DNA of 64,000 bases from GCA-2690565 sp002457235 (GTDB lineage Bacteria > Verrucomicrobiota > Verrucomicrobiia > Opitutales > Coraliomargaritaceae), in the NCBI GenBank assembly GCA_045565695.1, contig JBJLEZ010000001.1, positions 310,001-374,000 of the forward strand. Direction: 5' to 3'. Every line of letters starts with the position of its first letter. The stretch's first letter is position 1. Positions 8,070 to 17,482 of this stretch are shown in pieces. Both the position numbers and the translations under genes were made by a program. A model generated the notes under the pieces. It had not been told where the DNA came from. It searched no databases and saw only the letters and a program-made list of their open reading frames with translations.

Positions 8070-10403
8070 ATGAAACTGCTTCGAATTCATCTTTTTTTCT
8101 CAAATAGCTTTCTGCTCTTATTCTCAGTTATTCTCTTAAGTGCAGAAATTAAACTGAGTGAAAAAGAGCAAGTCGCTTTGCAAACTCAAACCCAATGGGC
8201 GATCGATCTAATACGCTCCAATCATTATTTAAAAAATGAAATTCAATCGATTGACGGTTCTCAAATCATCGAAAATTTTGCGGGTAATTTAGATTACTCA
8301 AAACTTTATTTTCTTCGTTCTGATATTGATGATTATTTATTTCGCTTTTCTGAATCAATCGAAGGCTTTTTAGAAACTGGTAATTTATATCCTGCCTTTG
8401 TCATTTATAACGATTTCACAAACAAATTTAAAACCCGTACCGAATGGGTATTAAGACGTTTGGATGAGCCCTTTGTATTTCAAAAAGAAGCTCTATTTGA
8501 ATCTGACCGAACCGATTCCCAATGGATAGAATCAAAAGCAGACGCCGATGCGGTATGGGATAAATTTATTCATTATCAAGTGCTCAATGAGCTCCTTTCA
8601 ATTGCTGGAGAGCCAGAAGAAGACTCCGAAGCCGATACAGTGGATACAGAGACACTCGAAAAACAATTGAATCGGCTATTCTCGGAACGATCTTTCTTTG
8701 ATGCAAAAATGGATGAAGTTATTGAAAAACTTAAACGTCGCTATAACAGAAATTTAGGCATTTTAGAAGATCGAGAGGTGAGCGATATACAGGAAACGTT
8801 CATTAATGCCATGACTCATTCATTTGATCCTCATTCCAGTTTCCTTTCAACACACACTTTAGAAAGTTTTAACTCAGCGGTAAAAAATTCCTTTGTTGGG
8901 ATTGGTGCTCAACTCCAAGATGTAGATGGTATTTGTACGATCAAAGATATCTTACCAGGCGGTCCAGCTGAACGCTCCAATGAATTAAAGGCCGAAGATG
9001 AAATATTAGGAGTGGCACAAGGAGATGAAGCATTTGAAGATGTCATTGATATGCAATTACAATACATTGTACGGAAGATCAAAGGGCCGAAAGAGACGAT
9101 CGTACGATTATTAATTCGTCCAGGGGATTCATCAGACCCCTCAGCAAGAAAAATAGTTTCGCTAGTTCGTGATGAAGTTAAACTGACGGCTAACCTTGCT
9201 AGTGCTAAAGTAATCACTGTACCCGGTGAAGACACAATGATTTCTATTGGCGTGATCGAGCTCCCCTCTTTTTACGGAAACATTGGCTTAACGAGTGCTC
9301 TTGGTACAACAAGCGATGATGTTCAAGAATTAATCGAAAAACTTAAAGGGTATAATATTGAAGGATTAGTTTTAGATTTAAGAAAAAATGGAGGCGGCCT
9401 TCTTAGTGAAGCGGTACGCCTAACTGGCTTGTTTATTCCTGTTGGTCCTGTAGTGCAAGTAGTCGATGCCCGTGGGAAGAAACAGGTCTTGCATGACCAA
9501 CTCCCATCGATGGCTTGGAAGGGCCCTCTCATTATTTTAACGTCTAAGTTCAGTGCTTCCGCATCTGAAATTGTAGCTGGGGCCTTACAAGACCATGAAC
9601 GAGCCTTGATCATTGGAGACAGTGCAACTCACGGAAAAGGTACGGTACAAGAAATTTATCACATGAATGCACGCTCACCTATGAGTTGGTTTCAGCCCAG
9701 CCAATCACAGACTCCTCCTGTCGCTTCAAAAATTACAATTAAACAATTCTTTTTACCTAAAGGTAGTTCCACTCAACTCAAAGGCGTTTCTTCTGACATC
9801 ATTTTACCTTCCATCAATGAACTGTTTCCCATCGCTGAATCAGATTTAGAAAATCCAATAAACTGGGCATTAATTGAGCCCGTCAATTGGTACAACAATT
9901 GGGAAAAGATCGAAGTTTCCAGTCCCTACCAAGAAAACTTAATCCCCTACCTATCTCAATTGAGTGAAGGACGACAAAAAGAAATGGAAGAGTTAATTTA
10001 TCTCCAAGATCAAATTGACTGGCGATCCCAAGATTATGATGAAACCGAAATTTCTCTCAATTTAGAAACCCGTATAGCAAAGCAACTCGAAGAAAAATTA
10101 TTTAACGAGGCCCTCGAAGAACGTTATGATGCTTTAAAAGCAAAGCCTTATGATCAACTAGAAGTTCTCTTAGATGTCCGAGTCGAACAAGAAGCAGATT
10201 CTCAAAGCCTAAAAGATTCTTTTGCTACTAAGGAGTTGGATGAAGTGCCTGAAGAGGATTCTCTAGATCTTGAAAACGATGAGGAAGAAGAACCCTCTTA
10301 TGACATACACTTAAGAGAGAGTCTTCGTATCATGCGCGACTGGGTATTATGGGAAAATAATACACTACAACGAGGAGCTGCATTCAGTTTATTTCCCAAT
10401 TAA
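8070..10403 (+). CDS. prc: Tail-specific (C-terminal processing) periplasmic protease, S41A
   Basis: A 777-residue Prc/Tsp-type protease that degrades periplasmic proteins from their C-termini. An N-terminal signal peptide (LLRIHLFFSNSFLLLFSVILL) leads into a helical N-terminal domain. A PDZ domain follows (GIGAQLQDVDGICTIKDILPG), then the S41 core with GLVLDLRKNGGG. The catalytic Ser is near residue 499 in SASASEIVAGALQD and the Lys near residue 523 in HGKGTVQ. A long acidic C-terminal extension (EVPEEDSLDLENDEEEE) matches the DUF3340 type of tail. Both catalytic residues are present. The stop is 2 bp from the end of convergent prmC. Confidence 0.93.
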   Translation: MKLLRIHLFFSNSFLLLFSVILLSAEIKLSEKEQVALQTQTQWAIDLIRSNHYLKNEIQSIDGSQIIENFAGNLDYSKLYFLRSDIDDYLFRFSESIEGFLETGNLYPAFVIYNDFTNKFKTRTEWVLRRLDEPFVFQKEALFESDRTDSQWIESKADADAVWDKFIHYQVLNELLSIAGEPEEDSEADTVDTETLEKQLNRLFSERSFFDAKMDEVIEKLKRRYNRNLGILEDREVSDIQETFINAMTHSFDPHSSFLSTHTLESFNSAVKNSFVGIGAQLQDVDGICTIKDILPGGPAERSNELKAEDEILGVAQGDEAFEDVIDMQLQYIVRKIKGPKETIVRLLIRPGDSSDPSARKIVSLVRDEVKLTANLASAKVITVPGEDTMISIGVIELPSFYGNIGLTSALGTTSDDVQELIEKLKGYNIEGLVLDLRKNGGGLLSEAVRLTGLFIPVGPVVQVVDARGKKQVLHDQLPSMAWKGPLIILTSKFSASASEIVAGALQDHERALIIGDSATHGKGTVQEIYHMNARSPMSWFQPSQSQTPPVASKITIKQFFLPKGSSTQLKGVSSDIILPSINELFPIAESDLENPINWALIEPVNWYNNWEKIEVSSPYQENLIPYLSQLSEGRQKEMEELIYLQDQIDWRSQDYDETEISLNLETRIAKQLEEKLFNEALEERYDALKAKPYDQLEVLLDVRVEQEADSQSLKDSFATKELDEVPEEDSLDLENDEEEEPSYDIHLRESLRIMRDWVLWENNTLQRGAAFSLFPN

Positions 10404-10405
10404 AC

Positions 10406-11251
10406 TCATCGTTGCATCCACAAAAAGCGATCATACCCATTCAAATCTTGGGTAGTTCTTATCCCATGGTAGCCAATGCTATTCGCCTCCTTCGATAATT
10501 CCTCATGCTGGTCTGTTCCTGTTTCAAAAACTAAATGCCCTTTCGGTTTCAAAAAGCTGAACGATTGACGCATAATCATTTTTAAATCGGACATGCCTGC
10601 ATCTGCAGACAATAAAGCTTGCTTCGGTTCAAAGTCTTTCACCTCCGGTTCAGCTAACTCATAAAGTGCCTGACTCAAATAAGGTGGATTCGATATGATT
10701 ACATCAAACTGTTTTTCTGAAGACAGTGCCGATAGCCAATCGCTCTCAAGAAACGTAATTTTATCGGCCAACCCTAACGCATCTGCATTACTTTTTGCCA
10801 AGGCGAGGGCCTCAGGGTCTCGGTCAACGGCCGTTATTTCCCCAGAGATTCCTGCTTTTGCAATCGCTAAAACAATCGCACCAGAGCCAGTCCCTAATTC
10901 TAAAATATGCTCTGCATCCTTAAGTAGAGGCAATATTTGCTCAACCAATAATTCTGTTTCTGGTCGAGGAATTAAAGCACGCTTATCCACTCGCAAAGAA
11001 CAGTTGTAAAAAGAACATTCCTCTAAAATATATTGCAAGGGTTCACGCATTGCTCTTCTTCGAACCATATCCCGCATATGATTCAATTCCTTTTCATAAA
11101 TTGGACGATCTAAATCTAGGTATAAATCCAAGCGTTTCAACTTCAGCGCATGGGATAAGATTAAGTCCGTATCTAGTTTCCCATTAGGAATTCCTTTTTC
11201 AGAAAAAAACTTTTCTGTCTTACTTTTGATCTCTCTCAGCGTAAGTAACAT
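10406..11251 (-). CDS. prmC: Peptide chain release factor glutamine methyltransferase PrmC (HemK)
   Basis: SAM-dependent N5-glutamine methyltransferase that modifies the GGQ glutamine of release factors. About 281 residues from the ATG at 11251; a GTG at 11260 could add three residues. An N-terminal helical domain is followed by the SAM-binding motif ELGTGSGAIVLAIA, an acidic residue (VDRDPEAL) for ribose, and the substrate-glutamine motif NPPY (VIISNPPYLS). It lies 12 bp downstream of prfA on the same strand, encoding the substrate and the enzyme together, the classic arrangement. Confidence 0.95.
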   Translation of the reverse strand: MLLTLREIKSKTEKFFSEKGIPNGKLDTDLILSHALKLKRLDLYLDLDRPIYEKELNHMRDMVRRRAMREPLQYILEECSFYNCSLRVDKRALIPRPETELLVEQILPLLKDAEHILELGTGSGAIVLAIAKAGISGEITAVDRDPEALALAKSNADALGLADKITFLESDWLSALSSEKQFDVIISNPPYLSQALYELAEPEVKDFEPKQALLSADAGMSDLKMIMRQSFSFLKPKGHLVFETGTDQHEELSKEANSIGYHGIRTTQDLNGYDRFLWMQR

Positions 11252-11263
11252 CCTCGACACTCT

Positions 11264-12352
11264 TTACCCTTTTTGAGACTGTACCAAATTTTCGATACGG
11301 GCTTCGTAATCCACATTATGCAAAGCCTCAATCAAAGATTCTAAATTACCTTCAACGATTCCTGGAAGGGAAAAGTTTGTCCCGATGCGATGATCCGTCA
11401 GTCGTCCCTGCGGAAAATTGTAAGTGCGAATCCGTTCAGAGCGATCGCCCGTCCCGATTTGCCCTTTGCGTTCAGCCGCATACTTTGCATGCTCTTCTTC
11501 TTCTTTCGCTTTAAGCAAACGAGACCGTAACACCGTCATTGCCTTGGCTTTATTTTTATGCTGAGAACGTTCGTCTGCACAATACACGGTAACTCCTGTT
11601 GGCTTATGAACAAGTTGTACCGCAGAATCTGTAGTATTCACATGTTGCCCACCTGCCCCAGAGGCTCGCATTGTAGAAATTTCCAAATCTTGTGGGTTTA
11701 TTTCAATGTCCACTTCTTCAGCTTCGGGTAACACCGCAACTGTTGCCGTAGAGGTATGGATTCGCCCTTGGGTCTCTGTTACAGGCACACGTTGTACTCG
11801 ATGCACTCCACTCTCAAATTTTAAATGTTTATAAACATTCTCTCCAGTTATCTTGAAAATAATTTCACGAAACCCTCCTGTTTCAGCGGCACTAGAACTC
11901 ATTAATTCAACACGCCAATTCATTTTCTCAGCATAACGACTGTACATTCTAAATAAATCTCCGGCAAAAATATTAGCTTCATCGCCTCCAGCACCACCGC
12001 GTATTTCCATCACTGAATTTCGACTGTCGCTAGAATCCGGTGGCACCATCGCCTTCAATACCAAAAGTACTAAGGACTCTTTTTCCTCTTTCAAACTCAA
12101 CTGCTCTTCTTCAATCAATGGTACCAACTCTTGATCTGTACTCGAATCTGTTAATAACCCCTCGTTGTCGATTAATTGTTGTTCAACCTTATGGTACTGT
12201 TCAAACTTTTCGATTAATGAAGAAAGCCTTTGGTGTTCACGAGACACTTCGGTTGCTTTTTTTGCGTCCGAAAAAAAATCAGCGGCTGCCATTTGTTCGT
12301 CTAAGCTACTTAATTTTTGTTTAAATGGCTCAATATCAGGTATTTTGTGCAT
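11264..12352 (-). CDS. prfA: Peptide chain release factor 1
   Basis: Class I release factor of 362 residues that recognises UAA/UAG. The tripeptide region reads RVPVTETQGRIHTS, with the PxT (PVT) anticodon of RF1 rather than the SPF of RF2. The catalytic GGQ is in ASGAGGQHVNTTDSAV, with the following RSQHKNKAKAM typical of the family. An N-terminal helical domain precedes these. It is the first gene of a prfA-prmC pair and is divergent from a HAD gene across 60 bp. Confidence 0.97.
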   Translation of the reverse strand: MHKIPDIEPFKQKLSSLDEQMAAADFFSDAKKATEVSREHQRLSSLIEKFEQYHKVEQQLIDNEGLLTDSSTDQELVPLIEEEQLSLKEEKESLVLLVLKAMVPPDSSDSRNSVMEIRGGAGGDEANIFAGDLFRMYSRYAEKMNWRVELMSSSAAETGGFREIIFKITGENVYKHLKFESGVHRVQRVPVTETQGRIHTSTATVAVLPEAEEVDIEINPQDLEISTMRASGAGGQHVNTTDSAVQLVHKPTGVTVYCADERSQHKNKAKAMTVLRSRLLKAKEEEEHAKYAAERKGQIGTGDRSERIRTYNFPQGRLTDHRIGTNFSLPGIVEGNLESLIEALHNVDYEARIENLVQSQKG

Positions 12353-12412
12353 ATTTTATGGAAAATTCGTTGCAGAAAAAAGAGTTCTTAAATAAGAATA
12401 CACAATCAAGTA

Positions 12413-13426
12413 ATGTCGAAAAAATCTTTATACAAACAAAATATCATCGCTTGCGTTTGGGATTTTGATAAAACCCTAATTCCTGGATACATGCAAACCC
12501 CTTTATTCGATGCTTTCGGCATCGATGAAAAACTCTTTTGGAAAGAAGTGAATGCACTACCAGAAATCTATCAAAAAAAAGGCACCCGTGTTTCATCTGA
12601 TACCATTTACTTAAATCACTTAATTAGCTATGTGAAAAATGGCATCCTTGAAGGGCTGACCAATGCAAAATTAAGAGAGTTGGGAAAAGCTCTAGAATTC
12701 TGTCCAGGGCTTCCTGAATTATTTCCCTTGTTGCAGGCGATCACCAAAGAATCTGAAGCCTATAAAAAGCACAATATAGAGCTAGAGCATTACATTATCA
12801 GTACAGGTATTGCGGAAATGATTCGAGGGAGTAAAATTGCTCGCTATGTCACTGATATTTTTGGCTGTGAATTCATTGAAGCTCCTATGCCTCCTCATTT
12901 TTCCAAACAAGAAGAGCTACTGATCAAACTCGATTTTGAAATCAGCCAAGTTGGCACCATCGTAGATAACACGATAAAGACTCGTTATATTTTCGAAATT
13001 AACAAAGGCGGTAACAAAAATCCTTCTATTGATGTGAATGCCTATATTGAAAAAAGCGATCGCCGCATTCCCATTGATCGAATGATCTACGTGGCTGATG
13101 GGCCAAGCGATATTCCTTGTTTTTCTGTAGTCAAAAATAATGGCGGAAAAACCTATGCGGTTTTCCAACCAGAAAATGATGCGGAATTTGCTCAAAATGA
13201 TGCCTTGCTTCATGCAGGTCGCATCCATTCCTATGGCCCAGCAGACTACACAGCCAATAGCACCACCACTAAGTGGCTCTCCATGCATATTCGAAAAATT
13301 TGCGACTCGATTGTTTACGAATGTGAAAATACACTCTCTAAATCTATTCAAGAACCCCCAAAACACATTCACAAAAACGACCCCGAGTCGGAGTCCCCTG
13401 ATTCCAATCTAGATCTCTTTTCTTAA
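12413..13426 (+). CDS. HAD-superfamily hydrolase/phosphatase, substrate unknown
   Basis: A 337-residue haloacid-dehalogenase-type protein. Motif I is DFDKTLIPGYM near residue 18, with two catalytic aspartates. A helical cap region follows. Motif II is probably the Ser/Thr in HYIISTGIAEMI, and motif IV is ADGPSDIPCFSVV with the metal-binding aspartates. The C-terminus (EPPKHIHKNDPESESPDSN) is low-complexity and polar. No neighbour suggests a substrate: it is divergent from prfA and followed by a lipoprotein gene. It could act on a phosphorylated metabolite, but nothing here decides which. Confidence 0.8.
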   Translation: MSKKSLYKQNIIACVWDFDKTLIPGYMQTPLFDAFGIDEKLFWKEVNALPEIYQKKGTRVSSDTIYLNHLISYVKNGILEGLTNAKLRELGKALEFCPGLPELFPLLQAITKESEAYKKHNIELEHYIISTGIAEMIRGSKIARYVTDIFGCEFIEAPMPPHFSKQEELLIKLDFEISQVGTIVDNTIKTRYIFEINKGGNKNPSIDVNAYIEKSDRRIPIDRMIYVADGPSDIPCFSVVKNNGGKTYAVFQPENDAEFAQNDALLHAGRIHSYGPADYTANSTTTKWLSMHIRKICDSIVYECENTLSKSIQEPPKHIHKNDPESESPDSNLDLFS

Positions 13427-13518
13427 ACGTCTCAGCAAAAAATAAACTTTTTTTTATATCGCTTTACTCAGACACTTTTTTTTTAAACTATATTCAATTC
13501 TATCAAATCGTTTAAATT

Positions 13519-15048
13519 ATGCTTAAAGTTCACAGTATTCTATTCGTTTTAGCTGTATTATTATTCTCAACGGGATGTGAAACAACCGCATCCAACCCAA
13601 TACAAGCCGATTATTCAGCACCGACAGTTCTAGAAACACCTGAGGCTCAGCCGTTGGTAGAATCACTCCCCGAAATATCCGAAACAAACAATATCGACGA
13701 GGAATCGCTTGTTTTTAAAAACGATCGTTTGCTCGTTAGAAAAACTTTAATCGACTCCGATCAAGTCGGTGGAGAAATCAACTATGATATTATTATAGAG
13801 GTCTTAAAAGATATTGAAAATTTGTGGATAGAAGAACGCATTCCTGAATCATTTCAGGTGAACCAAGTCATCCCCAGCCTGAAAGATCCTTCCACTTTTA
13901 TTTGGCATTTTACAGAACTTCAAGCAGGAGACACACAAGCCATCGCGTTGTCTCTAATCCCGATGGATCAAGGTGATCATCAAGTTTCTACCCTAGTCCG
14001 CTTTGAACAGTCGCTTAATTTAGCGCTCTTTGCTGGACAACCTAAACTAGAATTAGATGTGGTCGCCCCTAATTCACTCGAACGAAACACGACCGGCACA
14101 TGGGAACTCACCTTGCGTAATACAGGAACTGCTGTCGCCAAATCCGTTGCTCTTTCCGCTGATTTATCCGAAGCTTTTCAAGAAGTCTCTCCTCTAAACT
14201 ATTCACTTTATGAGTTAGATATGGGTGCCTCTCGCTCCTTTACTATTCAAGCAGATGCCCTAACTCAGGGACTCTTTGAAAATAACTTCCGTGCCACCTA
14301 CGCAAATAGTGTTCCAGAAACAGAAGCTTTGGCTCAAGCAAATACACAAATTGTTCAATCAGGCATTCAAATTGAAACACTCGGCCCACTCAGTGCTTAC
14401 GTATTCAAGCCCCAAAACTATAAAATCAATATTCGTAATACCGGAGATACCGATTTAGAAAATGTCCGCATCACCCAAATCGTGTCCGATAATTACTCCA
14501 TCCTTGACTCAGGACAAGGCCGCATCAATGGCAATGCCATTGGTTGGATGATTCCCCGACTGCCCGCAGGGAGTAACCAATTAATCACCACTCAACTCAC
14601 CTCAAATCGCCCTGGTAATGCGGTTGTCAAAGCTATACTCAAAACAGGTGCTGAGCTGACCGCATCCGACCAAAGTTCTACCGAATGGCTCGCCGTCCCT
14701 GGTGTAACACTTTCTATTGTCGATTCCAAAGACCCCATCACGGTTGGCGAAACCACGGAATTAAGTATTCGCGTACGCAATCAAGGAGAATTTGAACCCG
14801 TGAAAGGACAAATCGAAATCCGCTTTTCTGAGCACTTAAAACCTCTAGGCATCCTTAACGATATCGATGGTACCATTTCAGAGAACACTATCTTTATTCC
14901 TGCCGTTTTACTACAGCCCGGCAAAGATGTTGTTGTTAACATCGCTGCCGAAGGAATCCAAATGGGCTCCGGTAGAACTAATTTAAACTTCATGGCTGAT
15001 TTCTTGAGCGATCCAGTCATCAATCAAGAATCTACCAACATTTATTAA
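13519..15048 (+). CDS. DUF11-repeat lipoprotein
   Basis: Predicted outer- or inner-membrane lipoprotein of 509 residues. A signal peptide ends in a lipobox (LLFSTGC, Cys at about residue 19). The mature part is made of several Ig-like DUF11/CARDB-type repeats, recognisable by recurring patterns such as TWELTLRNTGTAVAKSV, YKINIRNTGDTDLENV and LSIRVRNQGEFEPVKG. Such repeats act as adhesive or structural spacers on the cell surface. The stop is 18 bp before gnd. The gene is C-rich on its own coding strand, matching the regional skew rather than its direction. Function beyond an envelope role is unknown. Confidence 0.78.
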   Translation: MLKVHSILFVLAVLLFSTGCETTASNPIQADYSAPTVLETPEAQPLVESLPEISETNNIDEESLVFKNDRLLVRKTLIDSDQVGGEINYDIIIEVLKDIENLWIEERIPESFQVNQVIPSLKDPSTFIWHFTELQAGDTQAIALSLIPMDQGDHQVSTLVRFEQSLNLALFAGQPKLELDVVAPNSLERNTTGTWELTLRNTGTAVAKSVALSADLSEAFQEVSPLNYSLYELDMGASRSFTIQADALTQGLFENNFRATYANSVPETEALAQANTQIVQSGIQIETLGPLSAYVFKPQNYKINIRNTGDTDLENVRITQIVSDNYSILDSGQGRINGNAIGWMIPRLPAGSNQLITTQLTSNRPGNAVVKAILKTGAELTASDQSSTEWLAVPGVTLSIVDSKDPITVGETTELSIRVRNQGEFEPVKGQIEIRFSEHLKPLGILNDIDGTISENTIFIPAVLLQPGKDVVVNIAAEGIQMGSGRTNLNFMADFLSDPVINQESTNIY

Positions 15049-15066
15049 TACTGTTCATTTCAATTT

Positions 15067-16575
15067 ATGACTTCTGCATCTTCAGATATCGGATTAATCG
15101 GCCTCGCGGTAATGGGACAAAATTTAGCCCTTAATATCGCAGACCATAATTTTAACATCTCCGTTTTTAATCGGACTTACGCTAAAACAAAAACTTTCCT
15201 GGATGCCAACCCAGACACCCCTGGTGCATTAGTCGGATTTGAGCAACTCGAAGATTTTGTCGCTTCACTCAAAAGACCGAGAAAAATCATCATTCTTGTT
15301 CAAGCAGGTCGTGCGACCGATGCGGTCATCGATGCACTTGTCCCCCTACTCGACAAAGAAGACATTATCATCGATGGAGGAAATGCCAAATGGGATGATA
15401 CCATTCGTAGAGAAAAGACTTTGACTGACTTAGGATTTCAATTCATCGGCTCGGGTGTTTCTGGCGGTGAAGAAGGTGCGCGCTTTGGCCCCTCACTTAT
15501 GCCAGGAGGCTCTTTTGAAGCTTGGAAAGAGCTAGAGCCGATTTGGACTGCAATCGCCGCTAAGGTGAATCCTGAGACCGGGAAACCGCTTGAGGGAGCG
15601 AAGCCTGGTAACCCTGTTGAAGGAGGCGTCAGTTGCACCACCTATATTGGGGCGAATGGAGCCGGGCATTATGTGAAAATGGTGCATAACGGAATTGAAT
15701 ATGGAGACATGCAGATGATTTGTGAAGCTTACCATATTTTGCGCGACATCTTGAAATTAGAGCCCGTAGCAATTGGAAAGATTTTTGAAGAATGGAATAC
15801 AGGCCTTCTAGATTCTTTCTTAATGGAGATCACGGCAGATATTCTCCAACAAATAGACCCAAAAACCAATCAACCCTTAGTCGATTCGATTTTAGATACA
15901 GCCGGTCAAAAAGGAACCGGTAAATGGACTTCTGTGAATGCATTAGATATGGGTGTTCCTGCACCCACGATTGCTGAAGCGGTCTTTGCTCGTTGTGTTT
16001 CTGCACTGAAAGACGAACGCACCCATGCTTCAAAGATATTGTCACAACCTACGGTATCCCCAGCGATTGAAGATAAAGACGCCTTTATCCAAGCCGTTCA
16101 TGATGCCTTATACTGCTCAAAGATCTGCTCCTATGCTCAAGGCTTTCAACTCATGCGTGAAGCCAACAAAGAATATGATTGGGACTTAAACTTTGGTGCT
16201 ATAGCAGAAATTTTCCGTGGCGGTTGCATCATCCGTGCCGCTTTCTTGCAAAAGATTACTGAAGCTTTTGATAAAAATAGCACTCTAGAAAACCTCTTGC
16301 TCGATGACTATTTCAAACAAGCGATTGATTCTGCTGAGGGCAACTGGCGATTCGTAATTAGCCAATCTGTTGTCACTGGTATACCGGTGCCGACTTTCAG
16401 TTCCGCGCTCGCCTACTACGACAGTTATCGAAGTGCGGTCTTGCCACAAAATCTTCTCCAAGCACAACGAGATTATTTTGGCGCACACACATACGAGCGA
16501 GTCGATAGTCCACGCGGTGAATTTTTTCACTTTGATTGGTCTTCGCCTACGGAACGTACGGAAATAAAAAGTTAA
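15067..16575 (+). CDS. gnd: 6-phosphogluconate dehydrogenase, decarboxylating
   Basis: NADP-dependent oxidative pentose-phosphate enzyme converting 6-phosphogluconate to ribulose 5-phosphate and CO2. It has 502 residues, slightly long for the family. The N-terminal Rossmann motif is GLAVMGQNLALNIADH. The substrate-binding signature GSGVSGGEEGARFGPSLMPGG and the catalytic Lys/Asn region GAGHYVKMVHNGIEYGDMQ follow. The all-helical C-terminal domain ends in a short charged tail. No zwf or pgl gene adjoins it. Its stop overlaps the convergent hypothetical gene by 4 bp. Confidence 0.97.
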   Translation: MTSASSDIGLIGLAVMGQNLALNIADHNFNISVFNRTYAKTKTFLDANPDTPGALVGFEQLEDFVASLKRPRKIIILVQAGRATDAVIDALVPLLDKEDIIIDGGNAKWDDTIRREKTLTDLGFQFIGSGVSGGEEGARFGPSLMPGGSFEAWKELEPIWTAIAAKVNPETGKPLEGAKPGNPVEGGVSCTTYIGANGAGHYVKMVHNGIEYGDMQMICEAYHILRDILKLEPVAIGKIFEEWNTGLLDSFLMEITADILQQIDPKTNQPLVDSILDTAGQKGTGKWTSVNALDMGVPAPTIAEAVFARCVSALKDERTHASKILSQPTVSPAIEDKDAFIQAVHDALYCSKICSYAQGFQLMREANKEYDWDLNFGAIAEIFRGGCIIRAAFLQKITEAFDKNSTLENLLLDDYFKQAIDSAEGNWRFVISQSVVTGIPVPTFSSALAYYDSYRSAVLPQNLLQAQRDYFGAHTYERVDSPRGEFFHFDWSSPTERTEIKS

Positions 16576-17444
16576 GACAAAGTCTTACCAAAATAAGCCA
16601 GTAACCACATTTCCGTCCAAATTCTAAAACATCCTTCAGGAGAAATTCTTCGCTTATCCTCGCTGTCGGGTATCTTGAGAAAGCCCATCTCTCGATTTCT
16701 CTTTTCCAATTCCCATTGTAGGCGATTAGTGTTTGTGCGCATATCTTCATTAAGCGCCACCAAAGCTTCTTTCTTTTCCCCAACAAGCTCTCGGTGTTTT
16801 TTTAACAATTGCTTTAACGAGTGACAGACGGGAAATCGATTGACTGTCCAGTTCTCTGGATAATAGCCCCCAAAAGGCATATTTTGATTATCTGTTATTA
16901 AAGTTTCTCCAGATGTTTGCATACTGAAAAGCGAATAAAAAAGCTTTGTTTCATGATTGGCATGAGGAATAAATAAAACATTCAAACGAATCTTTTGTGA
17001 GTCATCTAAAAAAACCGCCTGACGTATAGTAATATTCGAAACAATTTGAGCTTTTAATATCTCTTCAGACTTAAATCCTTCTGCCGATAAAAATTCTTTT
17101 ATTTGGAGTACCTCTTTGGTTATAGGCCATAGATTTTCGTTTGTGTCATGTTTGTATTTTGGAAACAACTCCATGTCGCTTATGTTCAACATGTGAATAG
17201 AAATTTTATAAAATAAAGTTTCTAAAACAAACCATAAGGCTAAGCCACTGACAAAATGCACCCAATCCGGACGATTTGACCATTCAAAAAAAGTCAGCAT
17301 CAAACTGAAAGCACAGGCAAAGCTCAACCAGCGTGCCCAATGACTGATCAAAGCAAAAATCCGCATCGGAAACTGTTTGCTTAAAATAAGCATTATTAAA
17401 TAAACCGCCAATAAAACAAGCGTCAGCTCTTTGCTTACGAACAT
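16572..17444 (-). CDS. Conserved-looking membrane protein of unknown function, downstream of dnaN
   Basis: I do not recognise this family. The 290-residue product has about three hydrophobic helices in its first 85 residues (starting LTLVLLAVYLIMLIL, WLSFACAFSLMLTFF and VSGLALWFVLETLFY). A soluble domain with mixed alpha/beta character follows, then a coiled-coil stretch (LKKHRELVGEKKEALVALNEDM). No catalytic motif is evident. It lies 38 bp downstream of dnaN on the same strand and may be transcribed with it. The last 4 bp overlap the gnd stop. Confidence 0.7.
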   Translation of the reverse strand: MFVSKELTLVLLAVYLIMLILSKQFPMRIFALISHWARWLSFACAFSLMLTFFEWSNRPDWVHFVSGLALWFVLETLFYKISIHMLNISDMELFPKYKHDTNENLWPITKEVLQIKEFLSAEGFKSEEILKAQIVSNITIRQAVFLDDSQKIRLNVLFIPHANHETKLFYSLFSMQTSGETLITDNQNMPFGGYYPENWTVNRFPVCHSLKQLLKKHRELVGEKKEALVALNEDMRTNTNRLQWELEKRNREMGFLKIPDSEDKRRISPEGCFRIWTEMWLLAYFGKTLS

Positions 17445-17482
17445 AATTCCAAATAGAATTCAGTGAGAGTACTGAGAAATGC